Assembly (NCBI GenBank): GCA_018263335.1
Contig: JADFCY010000003.1
Span: 62,001-126,000, forward strand
From: Methanolinea sp.
GTDB lineage: Archaea; Halobacteriota; Methanomicrobia; Methanomicrobiales; Methanospirillaceae
Reading direction: 5' to 3'
DNA: 64,000 nucleotides
Under the pieces are notes generated by a model. The model was not told the DNA's origin, did not search any database, and saw only the letters and a program-made list of their open reading frames with translations. This document shows positions 58,060 to 64,000 of this stretch, in pieces. Made by a program: the position numbers and the translations under genes. Numbering within the stretch: the first letter of the stretch is position 1; each line of letters opens with the position of its first letter.

Positions 58060-60045
58060 TCAGGTCTCCTTGATTAGTGCATTCACGTCAAGAACCGGCA
58101 CCACCTCGCCGTCACCGGGAATCGTGACGCCGGACACTCCACGGCAGGAACCCACGACAGTGGAGAGTGGTTTGATCACCACCTCCTGCTGGCCCTCGAT
58201 GAGGTCAACGGCAATGCTTCGCTTCCTGTTCTGGTGCTGCAGCACCACCAGGATGTCAGTCCGATCCGAACGGCCGAACATGTCATCGAGCCTGTCAAGA
58301 GGCAGTACTTCGTTCCTGAGGAGTATGGTCTCGTGCCCGCCTATCGTATGGATGTACTCCTGCTCCAGGCTTGCTACTTCGACCACGTTGTGGACGGGAA
58401 TCGCGCACCTCCTCCCATTTATCCTGACCATCATCACCGTGACGATTGCCATGGTGGGCGGAAGGAGGAGCTCGAACCTCGATCCCTCGCCCTCGGTTGA
58501 CTCGACCTTGATGGTTCCCTTCAGGGACTCTATGGTGGTGCGGACGACGTCGAGGCCCACTCCCCTTCCGCTGATATCGGTGATGGATTCAGCAGTGGAG
58601 AACCCCGGGCGGAAAAGGAAGTCGATGGTCTCTTCCCGGGAGAGGACTTGAGCCTCGGCTTCCGAGATAAGTCCCCGTTCTATTGCCTTTTTCTTCACCT
58701 TTTCGGCGCTGATTCCCTTCCCGTCGTCTTCGATGGTGATGATCACGTTGTCCCTGTCCCTGCGCGCTGACAGGCGAAGAGTACCCTTCCGGGCCTTTCC
58801 TGCAGCCTCACGGATCTCCGGTCGCTCGATCCCGTGATCGATGGCGTTCCTTATCAGGTGGAGCAGGGGATCGTTCAGCCCATCCATGACACTCCGGTCA
58901 AGCTCGGTATCCCCTCCCTCGATGATGAACTCGACCTCTTTCCCCTCCCGGTTGGCGATATCGCGGACGGTCCTTGGGAACCGGTTGAAGATATGGGTGA
59001 GCGGGATCATCCTGATGTTCATCATCAGGTTCTGAAGGTCGGATACGGAGCGACCTATCATGTTGAGGGTCTCGTCGAGGTCCTTCATCTGGTGCTCGCG
59101 GGCGATCTCGGTGATTCGCCCTCGGTTTATGACCAGGTCCTCGACGAGGTTCATCATGACGTCGAGGCGGCTGATGTCGACGCGGATGTTCTTGACCTCC
59201 CTCCCCTTCTCAACCTTTTCTGCTCTCTGCGAGGGTCTCTTCTCGTCTTCCTTCTGTACCGTGGGTTCGGCGGTCTTCCTGATGACTGCCGGCGGGGAAG
59301 CGGGGCTGGCCTGGTCTTCAACGACAGCCTCTTTAATATCCGAAGAGGAGGTGACGGTCTTTATGGCCTCGATCCCTGCGTCGCTTGCGAGCTCGACCGT
59401 AAAAAGACCGTCGAATTCACCGTCTTCGACAATTGAACGGTCAGGGGTAACTTTCTCCAGTCTCCCGAGTTCTTCGAGGTTCTGCAGGATGATCATTGCA
59501 CGGAGGTTCCGGTTATCGCACTGGTCACTCATGCAGAGCGTGATGCGGTAACGGTTCAGCGCCTGTTTCTCTTCGACGGTGGTCGAAAGATCACCTTGAG
59601 CGATGCATTCGCCGATTTCACTAGAAGCTCGATCGGCACCCTCTTCCGGCATGTCCCCGGCCTTACGCCCGATCCACTTCTTCAGGCAATCGACCAGCTC
59701 ATCGAGGTCTTCAGGGACGCCCGGGCCTCCGGCCTCGATATCATCGAGCATCGTCTCCATCATGTCTGATGCAAAGAGAAGTGTGTCCATAAGGGTGTGG
59801 GTGACGGCCATTTTCCCGTTCCGAATCTCCTGGAAGATGTCCTCCATCGCATGGCAGAGCCGTTCCATGCCCTTGAAGTCCATTGACGCCGACATGCCCT
59901 TCAGCGAGTGGGCAGACCGGAAGATCTCCGCGATCGCCTCATCGGAGGCCTCGCTCTCCAGCACCAGGAGGTTCTTCACGATATTCTCGTGGTTCTCGCG
60001 TGATTCAGCAATGTAAAGTGACCTGTATGCATCAAGTTCAGACAT
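58060..60045 (-). CDS. cheA: Chemotaxis histidine kinase CheA
   Basis: 661 residues. The Hpt domain carries the phosphorylated His46 in RSAHSLKGMSAS; a P2-like domain and a charged linker (~260-290) follow. The dimerisation domain starts at VDISRLDVMMNLVEDLVINRGR, the ATPase shows HLIRNAIDHGIE, EDDGKGI and ISGRGVGLDVVRTTIE, and the CheW-like domain is at ~525-661. It autophosphorylates on receptor signals and passes phosphate to CheY and CheB. It follows cheB by one base. Confidence 0.96.
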   Translation of the reverse strand: MSELDAYRSLYIAESRENHENIVKNLLVLESEASDEAIAEIFRSAHSLKGMSASMDFKGMERLCHAMEDIFQEIRNGKMAVTHTLMDTLLFASDMMETMLDDIEAGGPGVPEDLDELVDCLKKWIGRKAGDMPEEGADRASSEIGECIAQGDLSTTVEEKQALNRYRITLCMSDQCDNRNLRAMIILQNLEELGRLEKVTPDRSIVEDGEFDGLFTVELASDAGIEAIKTVTSSSDIKEAVVEDQASPASPPAVIRKTAEPTVQKEDEKRPSQRAEKVEKGREVKNIRVDISRLDVMMNLVEDLVINRGRITEIAREHQMKDLDETLNMIGRSVSDLQNLMMNIRMIPLTHIFNRFPRTVRDIANREGKEVEFIIEGGDTELDRSVMDGLNDPLLHLIRNAIDHGIERPEIREAAGKARKGTLRLSARRDRDNVIITIEDDGKGISAEKVKKKAIERGLISEAEAQVLSREETIDFLFRPGFSTAESITDISGRGVGLDVVRTTIESLKGTIKVESTEGEGSRFELLLPPTMAIVTVMMVRINGRRCAIPVHNVVEVASLEQEYIHTIGGHETILLRNEVLPLDRLDDMFGRSDRTDILVVLQHQNRKRSIAVDLIEGQQEVVIKPLSTVVGSCRGVSGVTIPGDGEVVPVLDVNALIKET

Positions 60046-60046
60046 A

Positions 60047-61075
60047 TCAGTTCGCCATCCCCGCTACAAGCCGTGCGATCTCGTCCCCAATCTTCTCGAG
60101 GGGGAGTACTTGCTCCACGCAGTGCTTCGAGAGCGCGGAACGCGCCATCCCGTACACGAGACAGTCCTCCTCGCGGCAGACCATCGTCCGGCCCCCATGC
60201 TCCCGCACCACTGCCATCCCATCACCCCCATCGTTCCCCATCCCGGAAAGGATCACCGAGACGACTCTCTCGCCAAAGACGCTCGCTGCCGAGATGAATG
60301 TTTTGTCGACCGCAGGGCGGACGCTGTGGACAGGGGGAGACTGCGAATGAACGATCCTCCCGCCCTTCTCACCTGTATCTGTCAGGAGAGCGGAGATGAG
60401 GGAATGGTACCCTGCCCGGGAGATATAGACGCTCCCCTGGTTGAGCACATCGCCGTTCTCCGTCTCCTTTACAGGCATCGGTGAGATCCGGTTCAGGCGG
60501 GTCGCGAGGGATGCGGTGAAGCCACCTTCAGGCATGTGCTGGGTCACCACCATCGCCGCGGGAATCCCTGACTTGAAGGAGGAGATGAGGATATCGAGCA
60601 TGGGGGGACCACCCGCTGATGCGCCAACCACGACTATCCTGTCTGCAAGGCGGGTCTTCCTGGCCTCGTGGCGGTCGACGTATGCGATGTTGACGAGGTT
60701 ATGGATCTTCTCGAGAAGTTCACGCTCGATGCCCTTGATCGCGTGCATGTCTTTTGGTTTTGGCATGAAATCGTCGGCCCCGAGCAGCATGGCTTTCCGT
60801 GTCATCTCGGCACCCTCGGATGTGAGGGAAGAGAGCATCATGACCCGTGGAAAGTCCTTGTATTGCGACCTGCTCCTCAACACTTCGAGCCCGTTCATCC
60901 TGGGCATCTCGATATCGAGGGTGACGACGTCAGGCATGTGCTCGGAGATCTTTTTGAGTGCGTCCACCCCGTCTACCGCTGTTGCAACTACCTCGATATT
61001 GGGATCCTTCTCAAGCATGTCCCTGATCATGGTTCGCATGAAGAGGGAGTCGTCAACCACGAGAACCCTGATCAT
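60047..61075 (-). CDS. cheB: Chemoreceptor methylesterase CheB
   Basis: 342 residues. The receiver domain has D8/D9 in VLVVDDSLF and the phospho-acceptor D54 in VTLDIEMPRMNG. The esterase triad is S153 in VGASAGGPP, H180 in VTQHMPEGG and D282 in LSGMGNDGGDG. It removes receptor methyl groups and deamidates, giving adaptation. The CheR partner is not in this window. Confidence 0.96.
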   Translation of the reverse strand: MIRVLVVDDSLFMRTMIRDMLEKDPNIEVVATAVDGVDALKKISEHMPDVVTLDIEMPRMNGLEVLRSRSQYKDFPRVMMLSSLTSEGAEMTRKAMLLGADDFMPKPKDMHAIKGIERELLEKIHNLVNIAYVDRHEARKTRLADRIVVVGASAGGPPMLDILISSFKSGIPAAMVVTQHMPEGGFTASLATRLNRISPMPVKETENGDVLNQGSVYISRAGYHSLISALLTDTGEKGGRIVHSQSPPVHSVRPAVDKTFISAASVFGERVVSVILSGMGNDGGDGMAVVREHGGRTMVCREEDCLVYGMARSALSKHCVEQVLPLEKIGDEIARLVAGMAN

Positions 61076-61079
61076 CTTC

Positions 61080-61442
61080 TCATGAACCGAGCACGTTCTT
61101 GATCTCTTCCAGGACTTTTGGGGCCTGGAATGGTTTCACGATATACCCCTTTGCGCCTGTCTTGATCGCCAGCTTCACCATCTGTTCCTGCCCCACCGCC
61201 GTGCACATCACTACCTTCGCGTTCGGGTCAAAGCTCTTGATTCCCTTCAGGGCCTCGATCCCGTTGACCTTGGGCATCACGACGTCCATCGTCACCAGGT
61301 CTGGCTTGAGTTCCTGGTATTTTGCGATGGCCTCGTCGCCGTCACCTGCTTCTCCCACGATGTCATGGCCGCCCGAGAAGAGGATATTCTTGAGAAGGGT
61401 ACGCATAAAGAGGGTATCATCCACTATCAGAATTCTCCCCAT
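61080..61442 (-). CDS. cheY: Chemotaxis response regulator CheY
   Basis: 120 residues, a single receiver domain. D8/D9 lie in ILIVDDTLF, the phospho-acceptor D53 in VTMDVVMPK, T81 in VMCTAVGQ and K103 in YIVKPFQAP. In archaea CheY-P acts on the archaellum motor through CheF. A GTG three codons upstream (61451) is an alternative start. Confidence 0.95.
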   Translation of the reverse strand: MGRILIVDDTLFMRTLLKNILFSGGHDIVGEAGDGDEAIAKYQELKPDLVTMDVVMPKVNGIEALKGIKSFDPNAKVVMCTAVGQEQMVKLAIKTGAKGYIVKPFQAPKVLEEIKNVLGS

Positions 61443-61471
61443 GTCTATCACTATATAGGTAAATGCGAAGA

Positions 61472-61486
61472 TTTTAAATATTTAAT
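61472..61486 (-). promoter_or_regulatory. TATA box of the cheY-B-A-C-D operon
   Basis: On the minus strand GATTAAATATTTAAA is centred ~27 bases before GTG 61451 in the 135-base gap between cheF and cheY, so the che genes probably have their own promoter with a leaderless or very short-leader transcript. Confidence 0.5.
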
Positions 61487-61577
61487 CGTGTAGGTCCCCT
61501 CGTGAACAGGGATATGGTTAAAAACCCCGCCCTCTCCCTTGCGGATTCCTTCCCCGCGATGAGAACAACGACAATTT

Positions 61578-62384
61578 TTAAGTGGGGGGTTTTACCGCCT
61601 CGGTGATGAAACGGACACCTTTTGGCGTCAGCTGGACTTCTTTTCTTACGAATACTACCTCTATTAAGCCAATTTTCAGCAGTTTTTCGTAGATCTCGTC
61701 CAGGTTCTTGTGAGAGATGTTCAACATGTTCTCGATGGCATGCGAGTCCATCCCGCTGTAGATCAGCATGCCTACCTGGGCGGAGAGTGGGTCAAGTTCC
61801 TCTCCGCTTGTCTCGAGGTCCTTTGTGGCGTCCTGAAGGAAATTAAGGAGGATTTGGAGTGTAGACAGGGGACAGAGCACATAACTGGTCACGACATCGG
61901 AGTTCTCAAGGTGATCTATTTTGACTACGTCCACCTGCTTTCCCTGCACCTCGCGCTTTGTCAGCTCGATCCCAGTGACCTCCTTGAGCGCCACAGACAC
62001 CTGCTTGTTCTGGCTCACGAACCAGATGCTGGTCTTGAGAACTGCGATTGCTCCCTTCTCCCAGGAGGCATTCGTCACCATCACGCCACCCCTGACGGCC
62101 GGTGACATGAAATAGGCAGTCAGCCGGTAGGCGCTGCAGGACATGATGATGAGCCGTTTCATTGCCTGGAGGACCTTCTCCACACTTGCGATCCGCAGCA
62201 CCTGGGGAGGATCTCCCTTGAGGGTGATGACGAGGAGGCTCTTTTTCTCCTCGAGGTCAATAACCGATTTGAATGGGATGGCCTTCCCAATCGGATCTGC
62301 GATTGTCATTGACTCCTGCTGAAGGTCGATCTTGCTGACTACCCATTTCCCCTCCTTCTCGATCTTGACCGGAACCACAGCCAC
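61578..62384 (-). CDS. cheF: Taxis protein CheF (CheY-archaellum adaptor)
   Basis: 268 residues from GTG 62384, which has GGAGGTG nine bases upstream. The first ~190 residues form a beta-rich domain (VVSKIDLQQESMTIADP, VSVALKEVTGIELTKREV), and the C-terminus has a winged-helix-like part (HAIENMLNISHKNLDEIYEKLLKIGLI). This matches the archaeal CheF family, which binds CheY-P and the ArlCDE motor ring. Its place between the archaellum and che genes agrees with this. Confidence 0.9.
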   Translation of the reverse strand: MAVVPVKIEKEGKWVVSKIDLQQESMTIADPIGKAIPFKSVIDLEEKKSLLVITLKGDPPQVLRIASVEKVLQAMKRLIIMSCSAYRLTAYFMSPAVRGGVMVTNASWEKGAIAVLKTSIWFVSQNKQVSVALKEVTGIELTKREVQGKQVDVVKIDHLENSDVVTSYVLCPLSTLQILLNFLQDATKDLETSGEELDPLSAQVGMLIYSGMDSHAIENMLNISHKNLDEIYEKLLKIGLIEVVFVRKEVQLTPKGVRFITEAVKPPT

Positions 62385-62406
62385 CCTTCAGACACCTCCC
62401 GTATCT

Positions 62407-63564
62407 TCAGTCACTTTTTGGTCTTTTCGGCCTTAACAGGCTTTCGAGTTCACTCTGGAGATCAGATGCGGCAACCCTGGTATCTTTCAGATCCCTGATA
62501 AGGCTTGCATATTCGTTTTTCTTCTGGGATTTCGCATCCGCACGGAGCGATGCCATGAGGTCGTCGTCCTGCCCCCTGCCCTTGGAGAAAGAGAGCATGT
62601 CCTGTTCAGGGGAGAACGCGGGTGCGGAGGGCTTTGAAGGTTCGGATTTCCCTGGTGGAGAGACTGCCGATGGCTTTACAGCGTGTTCGCCTGGAGCCGC
62701 CGGTTTCAAAGGAGCAGGGGCCCCTTGCCCCTCCTCGAGATTCATTTCCTCGAGATCGAGGCCTTCAAGCCCCTCCATTGCATCTTCGGCAAGGTTTACC
62801 CCTTCATCCTGGTCAAGGGCAAGTTCGCCACTGTGTGCCTCGAGGATCTCCTTCACCTCGTCCGCATCGTTTGTCTCGTCAAGGATGATCGTATCGTTGT
62901 CGCCTGAAAGGGTGACGTCGAGATTGGAGAGATCTCCTTCCCCGGCATTCATTGTCTTGCCGGCGATCCCTGTATTGACGTCAAGTCCCGTGTCATCGAG
63001 GACGGAGAAATCCTCTGCGCCCTGGATCTCGTTGAGGAGGTCAGCGTTCAGGTCCTCTCCCACCAGCGCGCTGAACGGGTCAGAGGTCTTCTTCTTCTCG
63101 GCGGGCGCGGCATCGGGGATAATATCATCAAGGGATGCCACAGCTCCCCCCTGGATAGACTGGTCAAGGAGGGTGTCTATCTTCTTCTCCTGTGCCTCTA
63201 TCTCCGTCTTTGACTTTCGCTTCCTGGAAAAATCCCTGCCGAGCACTGCGAACGCTCCCTTGAGCGAGGAGAAGAAATCTCCGGCACTGCTCTTCTTGCC
63301 AGGGGACTTGGCCTTCTTCTCTTTCGGAGGTTTCTTTTCCTTCGCTTTTTTAGGGGCGGATTCCTGTGCAGTTGCTTTTTCCTTCGGGCTTTTCTCTCTT
63401 TCCAGCCGGGGCAGTCTCAAGCCGCCAGCAAGAAAAAGGACAAGCACCCCAAGTATTACTGCCCCTATAAGGAGGTAAAACACCGGGATATCGAAGAGCA
63501 GCATCAGGGAGCCGAAAATGATAATGACTGCAAAAAGGATAATTTTCAGGGTTGAATCCTTCAT
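62407..63564 (-). CDS. Unrecognised membrane-anchored charged protein between arlJ and cheF
   Basis: 385 residues. Two N-terminal membrane helices (~7-23 and ~27-47: IILFAVIIIFGSLMLL, LLIGAVILGVLVLFLAGG) are followed by a Lys/Glu-rich region (~55-125), a long acidic low-complexity stretch (~150-290), a Pro-rich segment and a C-terminal helix-rich part (SLRADAKSQKKNEYASLI). No enzyme motif is seen. The ATG follows the arlJ stop by one base with GGAG overlapping arlJ, so it is translated with the archaellum operon. A role linking motor and chemotaxis proteins is suggested by position only. Confidence 0.75.
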   Translation of the reverse strand: MKDSTLKIILFAVIIIFGSLMLLFDIPVFYLLIGAVILGVLVLFLAGGLRLPRLEREKSPKEKATAQESAPKKAKEKKPPKEKKAKSPGKKSSAGDFFSSLKGAFAVLGRDFSRKRKSKTEIEAQEKKIDTLLDQSIQGGAVASLDDIIPDAAPAEKKKTSDPFSALVGEDLNADLLNEIQGAEDFSVLDDTGLDVNTGIAGKTMNAGEGDLSNLDVTLSGDNDTIILDETNDADEVKEILEAHSGELALDQDEGVNLAEDAMEGLEGLDLEEMNLEEGQGAPAPLKPAAPGEHAVKPSAVSPPGKSEPSKPSAPAFSPEQDMLSFSKGRGQDDDLMASLRADAKSQKKNEYASLIRDLKDTRVAASDLQSELESLLRPKRPKSD

Positions 63565-63565
63565 T

Positions 63566-64000
63566 TCAGACTCCTTGGAAAGTAGGGATATTGAAGAACA
63601 TAGCAACTATTACCGGCGCGGCTATATAAATGATGCCGGTGACGATCAGGAGGAGGCTGCTGAAGAAATAGTACATATAACGGTCCCCCCCCATCACGAT
63701 CTTTCCTGCGATGACGTTCGAGATGGTAACTATTATAATCATAATCACAACAAAAAGGCCCACTTCCTGTTCAGGAAAGTTCACAAACATTGAGAGTCCG
63801 CTACCCCCGAGGGATCCCCCAACTGTGCCAGGATTACTCAGCGCCGATGAGGAAGACCCGAGTTGCGCAACTACCGATGAGATGGCCTTTGACATCATCA
63901 CCATGATGTGGTACAGGAAGAGGAATATCCCCACCATCATCGCGTGCATCGGGATAAGGAGGATGACGAATCCCATTGCGATCGAATTCCGCTTCTCACG
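63566..64000 (-). CDS. arlJ: Archaellum platform protein ArlJ (FlaJ), 5' part outside window
   Basis: The C-terminal 144 residues of the polytopic membrane platform. Membrane helices are IAMGFVILLIPMHAMMVGIFLFLYHIM, EVGLFVVIMIIIVTISNVIAG and YFFSSLLLIVTGIIYIAAPVIVAM, separated by a Ser/Gly-rich loop; MGGDRYMYYFF is typical of this family. With the ArlI ATPase it builds and turns the filament. The gene enters the window from the right; ATG 63976 is an internal codon. Confidence 0.9.
   Translation of the reverse strand, partial: REKRNSIAMGFVILLIPMHAMMVGIFLFLYHIMVMMSKAISSVVAQLGSSSSALSNPGTVGGSLGGSGLSMFVNFPEQEVGLFVVIMIIIVTISNVIAGKIVMGGDRYMYYFFSSLLLIVTGIIYIAAPVIVAMFFNIPTFQGV

Overview
The window looks like a gene-dense stretch of chromosome from a methanogenic euryarchaeon, probably of the Methanomicrobiales. 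The affiliation is inferred from gene content: pyruvoyl-dependent arginine decarboxylase, aIF5A with its hypusine loop, a Trm-G10-type tRNA methyltransferase, an archaellum/chemotaxis cluster with CheF, DUF4013 membrane proteins, IPT/PKD surface proteins and archaeal TATA boxes. No insertion sequence, CRISPR array, integrase or rRNA was seen. There is one tRNA gene, tRNA-Arg(GCG).

Layout. 1-6.2 kb (mostly minus): the 5' part of a membrane sensor with HAMP and PAS domains, an NTF2-like protein, a lipoprotein, a hotdog thioesterase, and a translationally coupled set of a UDP-galactopyranose-mutase-like flavoprotein and two glycosyltransferases. 6.3-14.2 kb: a standalone LigD-type 3'-phosphoesterase, a branched-chain amino acid operon (citramalate/isopropylmalate synthase - ilvB - ilvN), two DUF4013 paralogues and purH. 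14.6-20.1 kb (plus): grpE-dnaK-dnaJ, a tRNA methyltransferase and a PP2C phosphatase. 20.2-29.1 kb: DUF169 protein, NAD kinase next to an inositol/fructose phosphatase, aIF5A, a membrane-anchored protein, a PEBP-like protein, RNase HI, an NBP35/Mrp ATPase, an ACT-ACT-metallo-beta-lactamase fusion and an M20 amidohydrolase. 29.4-36.8 kb (plus): hexuloisomerase - aminotransferase - M42 peptidase, then a 1392-residue surface protein. 37-43.3 kb (minus): a coupled uvrA-uvrC-uvrB operon. 43.6-50.5 kb: Mn-dependent pyrophosphatase with CBS/DRTGG domains, a small DnaJ-type zinc-finger protein, tRNA-Arg, a monofunctional CO dehydrogenase with its nickel-insertion ATPase (cooS-cooC), a PflA-like radical SAM protein and an FMN split-barrel protein. 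50.5-57 kb: argG, carA-carB and arginine decarboxylase, a cluster centred on arginine, carbamoyl phosphate and agmatine. 57-64 kb (minus): arlJ (partial) - an unrecognised membrane-anchored protein - cheF - cheY - cheB - cheA - cheC - cheD, the junction between the archaellum motor operon and the chemotaxis pathway.

Points most worth a second look: (1) the citramalate/isopropylmalate synthase gene has its ribosome-binding site, ATG and catalytic N-terminus in two frames, joined by a single surplus C in a C4 run; (2) an unannotated 385-residue membrane-anchored, highly charged protein sits between the archaellum platform gene and cheF; (3) UvrC stops just before its usual C-terminal helix-hairpin-helix domain; (4) a fusion of two ACT domains with a metallo-beta-lactamase fold; (5) a standalone DNA-end-healing 3'-phosphoesterase with every known catalytic residue in place; (6) a monofunctional CODH with a CX2C-type N-terminal cluster motif. 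Many starts proposed here are downstream of the longest possible ORF, because ribosome-binding sites, TATA-box spacing or family N-termini point there.
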